From assembly GCA_900555035.1 (NCBI GenBank), contig USJX01000097.1:1-9022 (forward strand): DNA of 9,022 bases, read 5' to 3'. Numbering within the stretch: the stretch's first letter is position 1; the number at the start of each line of letters is the position of its first letter. Below, one piece after another: positions 1 to 6,584 of the stretch. The notes below the pieces were generated by a model that had not been told where the DNA came from, made no database searches, and saw only the letters and a list, made by a program, of their open reading frames with translations. This stretch comes from an uncultured Prevotella sp. (GTDB lineage Bacteria > Bacteroidota > Bacteroidia > Bacteroidales > Bacteroidaceae). A program made the position numbers and the translations under genes.

Positions 1-55
1 ATGATGATGGCGTTGCTTTTGGCGATGATGCCTTTTGCAGCAAGCGCACAGGAAA
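1..55 (+). repeat. Signal-peptide DNA repeat, left copy
   Basis: These 55 bases are identical to 3715-3769 and encode the hydrophobic core and cleavage region of the signal peptide, up to AQE. Similarity stops abruptly at base 56. The repeat probably extends left beyond the window edge, because the right copy carries additional in-frame codons there. Confidence 0.95.
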
Positions 56-834
56 TTTCAATAGAAGGTTCATGGGCTAATGAACCAGCAAAATTGGGTA
101 AAAACATAACATTAGACACAAGTGTTATGGAATGCATCTATAACTATCGTATTATAGACCATAGCATTGGAGATATGAGAGAGTATTATGCTATATTGGA
201 AATAGGAGATACTGTTTCTAAATTTGAGAGTTATGGTTCTTATAGGCTAGATTCTGTTCTTGTTGGAAAACAACAGATGACTAACGGAGAGCTTTTAAAA
301 ACCTATAATATGTATAGACCAGACTTTAAAGAATTCTTGTTAGAAAATGCAAATACAAAACGACTGTCTTATTATGGTAAGGTATCTATAGATAGTTATA
401 CCTATCAAGAGGATATACCTCAAATTGATTGGGTATTGTCTGATAGTACAAAGATGATTTGTGGATATTTATGCCATCAAGCAACAGCAGTTTTCCGTGG
501 ACGTAATTGGATAGCTTGGTATTGTGATATACCTAAAAGTGTTGGCCCTTGGAAATTAAATGGCTTACCAGGACTAATTCTTGAAGCACAATCAGAAGAT
601 AAAGAGCATACTTTTTCTGCGATTTCTGTTCGCAAATCAAGTTCACCAATTACTGTCAACGACAAAGAGTATTTCAAGACTACTCGTGAGCACTTTAATC
701 AAGCTTTGGCTGATTATAAGTCTAATCCAGCAAAGTCTTGGAAAAATTCTCCTTTAGCTCCTAAAGATATGAATGGAAAGCCTTTGCCAGTTAAAAAGAG
801 AAAACTTTTTTATAATCCTTTGGAAAAGGAATAG
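1..834 (+). CDS. GLPGLI family secreted protein, probably 5'-truncated by the window edge
   Basis: This is a secreted protein of the GLPGLI family, whose function is unknown and which is typical of Bacteroidota. The defining GLPGLI motif is at residues 188-193, inside the family's most conserved stretch: a Gly-Tyr-x-Cys region (154-158), a GRNWIAWYCDIP segment (167-178) and GPWKLNGLPGLIL (182-194). The N-terminus is a signal peptide with a hydrophobic core and likely cleavage after ASAQ (residues 14-17), so the mature protein should be periplasmic or surface-exposed. Cysteines at 154, 158 and 175 could form disulfides. Three Met codons open the window, but the same DNA at 3715 is preceded in frame by eight more codons, MEKKMMKQ. 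The true start is therefore probably about 24 bp upstream, outside the window. The gene is visibly more AT-rich than the genes to its right. It lies 35 bp before the TonB-receptor-like gene and is presumably co-transcribed with it. Family assignment is firm; role is unknown. Confidence 0.92.
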   Translation: MMMALLLAMMPFAASAQEISIEGSWANEPAKLGKNITLDTSVMECIYNYRIIDHSIGDMREYYAILEIGDTVSKFESYGSYRLDSVLVGKQQMTNGELLKTYNMYRPDFKEFLLENANTKRLSYYGKVSIDSYTYQEDIPQIDWVLSDSTKMICGYLCHQATAVFRGRNWIAWYCDIPKSVGPWKLNGLPGLILEAQSEDKEHTFSAISVRKSSSPITVNDKEYFKTTREHFNQALADYKSNPAKSWKNSPLAPKDMNGKPLPVKKRKLFYNPLEKE

Positions 835-869
835 CAGCAAGGCAGTTTAATAAAAACAAAAGTTTTAGC

Positions 870-3467
870 ATGAGTTTCATCAAGCATATTGGGATGGTTG
901 TCCTTGCGTTGCTAATAGCCTTGCCTCTCTCTGCCCAAACCACCCTTTCGGGAATGGTTAAGGACGAGTCGGGCAAAGCTCTTGGCAATGTGATGGTCAG
1001 AGCCTACAATCAACATAAGAAGTTGAAGCGTTACGCACAGACGAATAGACAAGGTGAATTCCATCTTGCCACCACCGCCCATGATTCTATCTCCAGTATC
1101 ACCTTGTCGCGGTTGAGCTATGAGACGAAGACCATCTTGAGAAAGGACTTTGGAAAGCTCAAGAACATCACCTTGCACGATGAGGCTATCAATATCAAGG
1201 AGGTGGTGGTGAGAAGTGTGCCTATCCGCCAGAGCGGCGACACCTTGACTTATGATGTCAATGCCTTCAAGAAAGAAAAGGATAGAAGCATCGAGGATGT
1301 ACTGAAGCGAATGCCAGGCATCAGCGTGGACAACACGGGAGGCATCTATTACCAAGGTGAGCGCATCAGTAAGTTTTATATCGAAAATATGGACATGCTG
1401 TCGGGCAACTATACCTTGGCTACCAAGAATATCCGCCCTGACGACGTGGCTGCGGTGAATGTCTATGAAAATCATCAACCCATAAGAGCCTTGAAGGATG
1501 TCTCCTTCTCCGACAAGGCTGCGCTCAACTTGAAAATTAAGAACAACCGCAAGCTGAAGCCTATCGGCTATCTTCAGCAAGGACTGGGCTATGATGACCA
1601 GACGCTGTGGAAGAGTGATGTCTTCGCCATGCAAATCAATAAAAAAACGCAACAGCTCTTGTCGCTCAAGGCAAATGATACGGGCTTGACTTATAATACG
1701 TCGCAGTCTTTCGGACTCGACCAAGTTTCTGATTTCTCATCGTTTACATGGGATGGAATCAGCCTTTCGGCACAAGATATTCCTAGTGTGTCTTTGAACC
1801 GATATGTTGACAATAAGTCGGGAGAAGGAGCTTTCAACTCTCTCTTCAAGCTGAAGGACAAACAAACGCTTACTCTCAATTTGCGCTATGCCGGTGATGA
1901 CCTGCACTACCAAAACCAGAAAAAATCCAGTATCTTTGTGGATGACAACCTGTATCAAGACTTCTCTGAGAAGGTGCAGGCGGCAGTATATTCTAATTCT
2001 TTGATGGGAAAGATAAAACTGGAGAACAATACGGAGAAGGTATATTTCCTGGATGACTTTACCTTCAACTCCAAGTTCTATCACAAGCATTTTGGGTTGG
2101 AGGACAACTTTGATGGCGCACAAAAGCAAAAATCTGCCAATTATCAGCTAACCAACCAGTTTAGCTCCATCTATCACGTTGGGAAGAAAATCTTTCAGTT
2201 GCAGTCCAACATCAAGTTCTCCAACACTCCAGTCAATCGTCTCCAAGCGATTCCTGCCGACAAGAGTTGGGAGATGTGGCAAAGCCTCAACGAGACAGCC
2301 TTCCAGACCGACGAGCATACCTCTTTCGGATGGCAACTCGGCAGACTCGTACAAATGGGCGTCAAGGTAAACTTCGAGTCTTATTACAATAAGATTCGTT
2401 TATCCCGACTTCGTTCCGAGGAGAAGCTAGCCAACACTTTTCAGGGCTATATGCTCAATACAAGCGTGGAGCCTTACTTCCAGATGGCTTGGAACCGGCT
2501 TACCTGGGAGGTGAGAGTTCCGTTGTCTCTGCTCAACATGCATTTCGAGAATGTGGGAGAGGACAAGGATTTTCGTCATGATGACACCTATGCCAATGTC
2601 AACACCACCCTCGCATGGAAAGTGACTAAGGGACTGAAGTTTAGGTTGAGAGGAGGTTCCCGATGCAATTTCGGTGACATATCCAACTTTGTTACTTCAC
2701 CGATATTCTACACTTACAAGGATGCGACGACCAAGGGCACCGGTAGCTTGACCAATCGAAACTCTCTCTTTGCAAGCTGCCATCTCGACTTCCACAATAC
2801 AATGGATGGCGTCTTTGCTTCGCTTATGGGCTTGATAACTCGCTCGCAAACCAACTCGATGAGCCAAACGAGCGTATCGGATGGGGATATCTACAACAAG
2901 GTGTCCAAGAAGAAGAATACCATGCTCGACAAGTCGCTCACTCTCAATGCCAGCAAGAATTTCCGTAGCACGGATACGTCTATCTCGCTGATGGCAAGTT
3001 TGGGAAATTACCATACTAATATTCTGTCGAAAGACAATGTACTTAAACTCGTAAATGATCGTTATCTGGTAAATACCCGATTGGAACAGGCGTTTTGGAG
3101 CGACAAGCTGAACTTGTCTTTGGAGTACTCTTATTACCAAATGCAAAATAGAGTGAAGGACTTGGGGACTACGATGCGAGAGCACCAAGGTAGCTTTGGG
3201 CTTTCTTTCTTCTTGATAGAGGACTTGGAGTTGTTCGGCGATGTCAGCATGAACTGGCTCAAGGACGCAGACCATCAGGAGCATGAGAGCGATGCCAATG
3301 CTGGCATCCGATATAAAAAGAAGAGCATAGAGTTGGAGTTGCTAGCCCAAAACTTGACAAATCAAAGGGTTTATGTGGTCAATAAGCAGATAAAGGAGAG
3401 CAATTATCGATACATTTATCAGTTGCGTCCTATCGGATGTACTTTCAGCGTAAAATATAATTTCTAA
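870..3467 (+). CDS. TonB-dependent receptor-like outer-membrane beta-barrel protein with carboxypeptidase-regulatory-like N-terminal domain
   Basis: An 865-residue outer-membrane protein. Residues 1-23 are a signal peptide (hydrophobic core 7-20, cleavage near LSAQ). Residues 25-103 match the CarboxypepD_reg-like beta-sandwich often found ahead of Bacteroidota TonB receptors (opening TLSGMVKDESGKALGNVMV). Residues about 110-225 form a plug-like domain, with INIKEVVVR, GDTLTYDVNAFK, SIEDVLKRMPGISVD and a YYQGERISKFYIENMDML segment. The rest is rich in alternating aromatic and polar strands, as expected of a barrel, and ends in YNF with a terminal Phe, the usual outer-membrane insertion signal. 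It is shorter than SusC-type receptors (around 1000 residues), has no SusD partner in the window, and I see no convincing TonB box. The upstream neighbour is a GLPGLI gene, a recurrent pairing in this phylum. The start at 870 is supported by the signal peptide; upstream is A-rich with no Shine-Dalgarno. Substrate unknown. Confidence 0.88.
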   Translation: MSFIKHIGMVVLALLIALPLSAQTTLSGMVKDESGKALGNVMVRAYNQHKKLKRYAQTNRQGEFHLATTAHDSISSITLSRLSYETKTILRKDFGKLKNITLHDEAINIKEVVVRSVPIRQSGDTLTYDVNAFKKEKDRSIEDVLKRMPGISVDNTGGIYYQGERISKFYIENMDMLSGNYTLATKNIRPDDVAAVNVYENHQPIRALKDVSFSDKAALNLKIKNNRKLKPIGYLQQGLGYDDQTLWKSDVFAMQINKKTQQLLSLKANDTGLTYNTSQSFGLDQVSDFSSFTWDGISLSAQDIPSVSLNRYVDNKSGEGAFNSLFKLKDKQTLTLNLRYAGDDLHYQNQKKSSIFVDDNLYQDFSEKVQAAVYSNSLMGKIKLENNTEKVYFLDDFTFNSKFYHKHFGLEDNFDGAQKQKSANYQLTNQFSSIYHVGKKIFQLQSNIKFSNTPVNRLQAIPADKSWEMWQSLNETAFQTDEHTSFGWQLGRLVQMGVKVNFESYYNKIRLSRLRSEEKLANTFQGYMLNTSVEPYFQMAWNRLTWEVRVPLSLLNMHFENVGEDKDFRHDDTYANVNTTLAWKVTKGLKFRLRGGSRCNFGDISNFVTSPIFYTYKDATTKGTGSLTNRNSLFASCHLDFHNTMDGVFASLMGLITRSQTNSMSQTSVSDGDIYNKVSKKKNTMLDKSLTLNASKNFRSTDTSISLMASLGNYHTNILSKDNVLKLVNDRYLVNTRLEQAFWSDKLNLSLEYSYYQMQNRVKDLGTTMREHQGSFGLSFFLIEDLELFGDVSMNWLKDADHQEHESDANAGIRYKKKSIELELLAQNLTNQRVYVVNKQIKESNYRYIYQLRPIGCTFSVKYNF

Positions 3468-3473
3468 TAATCC

Positions 3474-3509
3474 AATAAGGATGGTGACTTACTCGTCATC
3501 ATCCTTATT
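3474..3509 (+). terminator. Hairpin terminator after the TonB-receptor-like gene
   Basis: The arms AATAAGGATGGTGAC (3474-3488) and GTCATCATCCTTATT (3495-3509) pair over 15 positions with one G-U wobble around a 6-base loop, starting 7 bases after the stop codon. The upper stem is GC-containing and the base is AT-rich. No long T-run follows, so it may act as an imperfect intrinsic terminator or a 3'-end protecting hairpin. Its right arm coincides with the start of the adaptor-tail relic. Confidence 0.65.
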
Positions 3510-3557
3510 GTGCTACGATTTGTGGACCTCTTTGCCCTTCCATGTCAGGCTTTTACC
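3489..3557 (-). pseudogene. Degraded relic of the 3' end of a HlyD/MacA-type adaptor gene
   Basis: Read on the minus strand, this stretch resembles the last 23 codons of the intact adaptor gene at 4120-5238, in the same orientation and register. Near the stop, both have a TCATCATCCTT core followed by (A/G)TTGT. Both then have G(T/C)GGACCTCTT, and later CAGGCT followed by ACC. The aligned TTA is the reverse complement of a stop codon in both. The translation ends in NKDDDE against NKDDEE in the intact protein, with matching K, L, S and G positions earlier, but it contains in-frame stops. Offsetting 2-base indels appear to sit in the middle. I see no homology further in. It could be a leftover of a duplicated adaptor gene or a trace of recombination at that gene's 3' end. 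Chance similarity is not fully excluded. Confidence 0.5.
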
Positions 3558-3621
3558 TCATCTCACAATACCTATCTGATAATTACCAATACGAATAAAA
3601 GTTAAAAGTGCGTTTCTTTAG

Positions 3622-3652
3622 TTTACCCAATGGTAAGAGTTGCGTATTTTCT
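3622..3652 (+). promoter_or_regulatory. Possible Bacteroidota-type promoter for the frameshifted secreted-protein gene
   Basis: TTTA (3622-3625) and TATTTTCT (3645-3652), separated by 19 bases, loosely resemble the Bacteroidota -33 TTTG and -7 TAnnTTTG elements. They sit about 40 bp before the ATG at 3691. Neither box is a perfect match. A small hairpin follows, with arms ATATGT (3660-3665) and ACATAT (3671-3676). Confidence 0.25.
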
Positions 3653-3690
3653 AATAAGAATATGTAGGAAACATATATAAGAGATATACA

Positions 3691-4049
3691 ATGGAAAAGA
3701 AAATGATGAAACAAATGATGATGGCGTTGCTTTTGGCGATGATGCCTTTTGCAGCAAGCGCACAGGAAACTCCTGTCGTACAGGAACAAGCAGATAGTTT
3801 GCTGTCTCCTAGTATAATGGTGAATCGACATTTCTATGTCAAGGATTTGCCTTTGGATGTATCGAAGGTGAAGTATATGTCAGCCATCAAGTATGGAGAA
3901 AATGGCAACTTGATGGTTTTTACGATGTATCCCAACTTTACGGTTTTCCTCTCTTCATCGTCCTAGGTGAGGATGGCTTGATACGTTATATGGTGAATGG
4001 TACCAATGAGAAGATACGTCAGGATATTTTGAACGTTATCAATAAGTAG
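3691..4049 (+). pseudogene. Frameshifted small secreted protein
   Basis: Translation starts at 3691 with MEKKMMKQ and a signal peptide whose hydrophobic core and ASAQ cleavage region match those of the GLPGLI protein at 1-834. The mature part begins ETPVVQEQADSLL and continues through DLPLDVSKVKYMSAIKYG, but the frame closes at a TAG (3964-3966) after 91 residues. In the -1 frame the sequence stays open from before 3903 to a TAG at 4047-4049. That frame encodes a well-formed tail, FPLFIVLGEDGLIRYMVNG followed by TNEKIRQDILNVINK. A single-base indel, for example in the T-run at 3917-3921 or 3944-3947, would join the two into a protein of about 118 residues. The tail faintly recalls the C-terminal strands and helix of thioredoxin-like folds (FPLFIVL.EDG.I), but no CxxC motif is visible, so I assign no function. 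It could instead be two fused fragments left by a deletion. Confidence 0.6.
3715..3769 (+). repeat. Signal-peptide DNA repeat, right copy
   Basis: This stretch is identical base for base to 1-55 and covers the signal peptide from its ninth codon to AQE. The downstream sequence is unrelated to that of the left copy. The exact identity, including all synonymous positions, points to recent duplication or gene conversion rather than convergent signal peptides. Confidence 0.95.
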
Positions 4050-4105
4050 TAAAAGCCAAAGGGGGCATGAACACAAAATGCCCCCTTTGGCTTTTACTAC
4101 TTATT
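4041..4105. terminator. Bidirectional intrinsic terminator, 28-bp perfect inverted repeat
   Basis: The arms at 4041-4068 and 4078-4105 are perfect reverse complements over 28 bases around a 9-base loop. The core reads AAAAGCCAAAGGGGGCAT on the left and ATGCCCCCTTTGGCTTTT on the right, giving a GC-rich upper stem with an A-tract before and a T-tract after in both directions. It lies between convergent units: it overlaps the stop codon of the small frameshifted gene (+) and starts 14 bases past the adaptor's stop (-). It should end transcription from both sides. Confidence 0.9.
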
Positions 4106-4119
4106 CTATACTGCTAAGA

Positions 4120-5238
4120 TTATTCTTCATCATCCTTGTTGTCTGCCACAACCTGCGGACCTCTTACCTTGTCCTTCAGGCTCAGACCTTTCTTGATTTC
4201 TATGTTCACACCATCGCTCAAGCCGGTGGTTACCTGCTTGCGCTCGTAAGTCTTCTTCTCGCCGCTGCCCTTTACGATATAAACAAAGGTGCTGTCGCCG
4301 CTGAATTCGATGGCACTCTCCGGAACGGTGATCACGTGGTTAGCCTTTGCCAATACTATCTCGGCGTTGGCACTATAGCCGGAACGGATCTTGCCGCCCT
4401 TTACTGAGCGGACGGCTGCCTTTACCTCAAACTGGTTGGCGCCATTGTTCTCTACAGCCTTTGGAGAAATATACTCCAGGTCGGCATCAAACTTCAGGTC
4501 CTGCATCGCTCCGATGGTAATCTTCATCGGCATTCCTACTACCAGGTTGCCCACCTCGGTTTCGTCGATGTTGCCACGGAAGATGAGGTCGTTCATGTTT
4601 GCCACGCTGGCGATGGTGGTTCCGTCATTAAAGGTGTTGGCAAGAATCACGGAGTTACCCACCTTGACAGGAATATCAAGGATAATTCCCGAAATGGTAG
4701 AACGGATGAGGGTGGAAGAGGCGCTGGCGTTGCTCTTGGAAACACCATCACGAACCACTTCGAGCGCATCCAGGGCGGCAACTTTCTCCTCCTTTGCCTG
4801 CTGTAACGACTGTTTCACTTTGTCAAACTCATCGGCGCTGACCAGCTGCTTCTTGTAGAGCTGTTCCTCGCGACCATAGTTTACCTGTGCCTGCTTCAGG
4901 TTAATTTCGGCAAGGCGCACACGAGCCTGCGCCGAACTGAGCTGTCCCATATCCGGAATCACCTTTACCTTGGCGATAACCTCGCCTGCCTGCACGAAAT
5001 CGCCTGCCTGCTTGCAGATTTCGGTGATGATACCGCTAATCTGAGGCTTTACGTTCACCTCGTTGCGAGGCTCAATCTTACCCGTAATCACCGTGGTCTT
5101 CAACACATCGCCCATCTTTGGGGTAAACTCGGTATATTCCACAGGCTTAGGCTGTGATTTCTCATAAAGGAACACGAAGGTTCCGATGAAAATCAAGGCG
5201 ACTATCGCCGCAACTATCAACTTTGAATACTTTTTCAT
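4120..5238 (-). CDS. Periplasmic adaptor subunit of an ABC/RND-type efflux pump (HlyD/MacA family)
   Basis: A 372-residue membrane-fusion protein that would bridge the inner-membrane ABC transporter to an outer-membrane channel. Residues 7-25 form an N-terminal membrane anchor after MKKYSK; there is no lipobox Cys. The two halves of the lipoyl-like barrel-sandwich domain lie around residues 62-95 (VNVKPQISGIITEI...GEVIAKV) and 175-205 (LIRSTISGIILDIPVKVGN). Between them, about 97-168, is a heptad-rich alpha-helical hairpin (QARVRLAEINLKQAQ...). Residues about 205-300 form the beta-barrel domain, and the membrane-proximal region runs to the end, closing with an acidic NKDDEE tail. Length is normal for the family. 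It starts 23 bp after the stop of the adjacent permease and is the last gene of the operon before the bidirectional terminator. MacA-like by fold and context; the exported substrate cannot be read from sequence. Confidence 0.93.
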   Translation of the reverse strand: MKKYSKLIVAAIVALIFIGTFVFLYEKSQPKPVEYTEFTPKMGDVLKTTVITGKIEPRNEVNVKPQISGIITEICKQAGDFVQAGEVIAKVKVIPDMGQLSSAQARVRLAEINLKQAQVNYGREEQLYKKQLVSADEFDKVKQSLQQAKEEKVAALDALEVVRDGVSKSNASASSTLIRSTISGIILDIPVKVGNSVILANTFNDGTTIASVANMNDLIFRGNIDETEVGNLVVGMPMKITIGAMQDLKFDADLEYISPKAVENNGANQFEVKAAVRSVKGGKIRSGYSANAEIVLAKANHVITVPESAIEFSGDSTFVYIVKGSGEKKTYERKQVTTGLSDGVNIEIKKGLSLKDKVRGPQVVADNKDDEE

Positions 5239-5261
5239 ATCTTTTATATCTTATTTTTCTT

Positions 5262-6509
5262 TTATTCGTCTCTCATTGCATCTACCGGCTTGATGCTCAT
5301 GGCTCGCCAGGCTGGGGCAAGTCCGGCAAGGCCGCCGAGGATGCAGATGAGGATGGCTGAGGAGATGGCTGTCCAGAAATCTACCTGGAAGTGGGCGGTG
5401 AGAATGCCATCCGTGGTGTTCGCCATCTCCAGCATCTGCAGGATGGCTACTCCGAAGATGATGCCGCTCATGCCTGCCACCAGGGTGAGGAGAATACTCT
5501 CTGAGATGATTTGCGAGAGAATCATCTTTGGCGTGGCGCCGATGGCTCGGCGAATGCCTATCTCGGTGGTTCGCTCCTTCACCGTTACCATCATGATGTT
5601 GGAAACTCCGATGGCACCGGCGAGAAGGGTTCCGATACCTACCAGCCAGATGAGGAAGTTGACGCCCTTAAACAGGTTGTCGAGCATCTGGAAGAGCACC
5701 TCCGTATTGAACACCATGATTCCCTTTTCGTCTGAAGGGTCGATGTTGTGGGCCCTGGCTATGGTTTCACGCATTCGCTGGGCGATGCTGCTCATCACCA
5801 CGCCCGGCTTACCGGTGGTGGCGATGATGTCGATGGCGGTTCCGCGGTTGTAGGCGGTGCGGAGCACGGTTTGCGGAATGGTGATGGTTTCGTCGGCTCT
5901 ACCGCCGAAGTTCACGCCATTTCCCGAACGGTAATCTACACCCACCACCGTGTAATAAGTGGAATCCACTCGCACGCTCTTGCCGCATGGGTCACCGCCG
6001 CCGGGGAAGAGGGTCTTGTAAATCTGTTTGCCGATGACGCAAACCTTGCGCTGGCGGCGCACATCCATCTCGTTGATGTATCTGCCGTAAAACATTTTAG
6101 GCACGGAAACCTGGGCGTAGTCGGGATTCACGCCCTGGGTGCTGCCGCTGAATTTCTTGTCGCCAAACACCACCGACTTGTTGCCTCCGAAGAGCAGCGG
6201 GGTGATGACATCGAGTTCGGGCACTCTGTGGCGCAGTCGCTCCAGATCTTTCTCTTCCATCTGCCAGGAACGCCCCTTGTTGAATCCCTTGTAGGGTTTG
6301 GTGGTGTTCTGCGCCCAGATGATGGCGGTGTTGGTGGCGAAGCCTGCGAAGTTGTTCTGCAGTATCTCCTTCAGTCCCTGACCGCCACCCATCAGGGCGA
6401 TGAGCATAAACACGCCCCAGAACACGCCGAAGCCCGTGAGCAGACTGCGGCTCTTGTTCCTCGTGATGGTGTCGAGAATCTCTTTATATGTATCTAAATC
6501 TAATCGCAT
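5262..6509 (-). CDS. ABC transporter permease, MacB/FtsX type (second permease of the operon)
   Basis: A 415-residue inner-membrane subunit with the four-helix MacB topology: TM1 at about 22-41, a large periplasmic MacB_PCD-like domain (about 45-280), and then an FtsX domain with TM2 about 284-307, TM3 about 336-360 and TM4 about 379-400. The coupling segment after TM2, VKERTTEIGIRRAIGA (310-325), is the hallmark that contacts the ATPase. The protein ends PAWRAMSIKPVDAMRDE, typical of the family. It has no fused ATPase domain, unlike E. coli MacB, so it relies on the separate ATPase at 7860-8576. It is paralogous to the permease at 6585-7844 (shared TGF.V.WG.FML start and KERT.E.G.R.AIGA.P motif), suggesting a heterodimeric pump. 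It is separated from that gene by a 75-bp repeat-containing spacer. Confidence 0.93.
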   Translation of the reverse strand: MRLDLDTYKEILDTITRNKSRSLLTGFGVFWGVFMLIALMGGGQGLKEILQNNFAGFATNTAIIWAQNTTKPYKGFNKGRSWQMEEKDLERLRHRVPELDVITPLLFGGNKSVVFGDKKFSGSTQGVNPDYAQVSVPKMFYGRYINEMDVRRQRKVCVIGKQIYKTLFPGGGDPCGKSVRVDSTYYTVVGVDYRSGNGVNFGGRADETITIPQTVLRTAYNRGTAIDIIATTGKPGVVMSSIAQRMRETIARAHNIDPSDEKGIMVFNTEVLFQMLDNLFKGVNFLIWLVGIGTLLAGAIGVSNIMMVTVKERTTEIGIRRAIGATPKMILSQIISESILLTLVAGMSGIIFGVAILQMLEMANTTDGILTAHFQVDFWTAISSAILICILGGLAGLAPAWRAMSIKPVDAMRDE

Positions 6510-6513
6510 AGCC

Positions 6514-6536
6514 TAGTCTATATTTATAGTCTATAT
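6514..6536. repeat. Ten-base direct repeat in the permease spacer
   Basis: TAGTCTATAT occurs at 6514-6523 and again at 6527-6536, separated by TTA. It lies just upstream of the start codon of the permease at 5262-6509 and is strongly AT-rich. It could be simple slippage-derived sequence. Confidence 0.8.
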
Positions 6537-6549
6537 ATAATAAGGTGTA
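6532..6549 (+). repeat. 18-base motif shared, in opposite orientation, with the ATPase leader
   Basis: TATATATAATAAGGTGTA at this position recurs exactly on the minus strand at 8690-8673, ahead of the ATPase gene. At the second site it forms part of an imperfect palindrome, CCTTAT-N5-ATAAGG. The function is unknown. The AT-rich half makes chance more likely than for an average 18-mer. Confidence 0.85.
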
Positions 6550-6555
6550 AGCCCC

Positions 6556-6583
6556 ATTAATCACTAATCATTAATCACTAATC
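6556..6583. repeat. Two tandem copies of a 14-base repeat
   Basis: ATTAATCACTAATC is present twice head to tail (6556-6569 and 6570-6583), followed by a decayed partial unit that runs into the stop codon of the permease at 6585. It lies wholly in the spacer between the two permease genes and does not form a strong hairpin. It appears to be a short noncoding tandem array. Confidence 0.9.
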
Positions 6584-6584
6584 A

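Noticed and set aside
912..1724. Minus-strand open frame (270 codons) inside the TonB-receptor-like gene
   Set aside because: It lies opposite the well-supported signal peptide, N-terminal domain and plug, and shows no motifs of its own.
3583..3831. Minus-strand open frame (82 codons) across the promoter and start of the frameshifted gene
   Set aside because: His/Phe-rich low-complexity translation, antisense to the conserved signal-peptide DNA. No sign of a real protein.
3691..4049. Programmed ribosomal frameshifting in the small secreted-protein gene
   Set aside because: There is no clear heptameric slippery site with a downstream structure at the right distance. A simple indel explains the two frames more economically.
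4078..4407. Plus-strand frame starting in the terminator loop and running opposite the adaptor gene
   Set aside because: It starts inside the hairpin and is antisense to the adaptor's conserved C-terminal domains.
5748..6497. Long plus-strand open frame (249 codons) opposite the second permease
   Set aside because: It is a mirror frame of an unambiguous FtsX-type permease, with no recognisable protein features.
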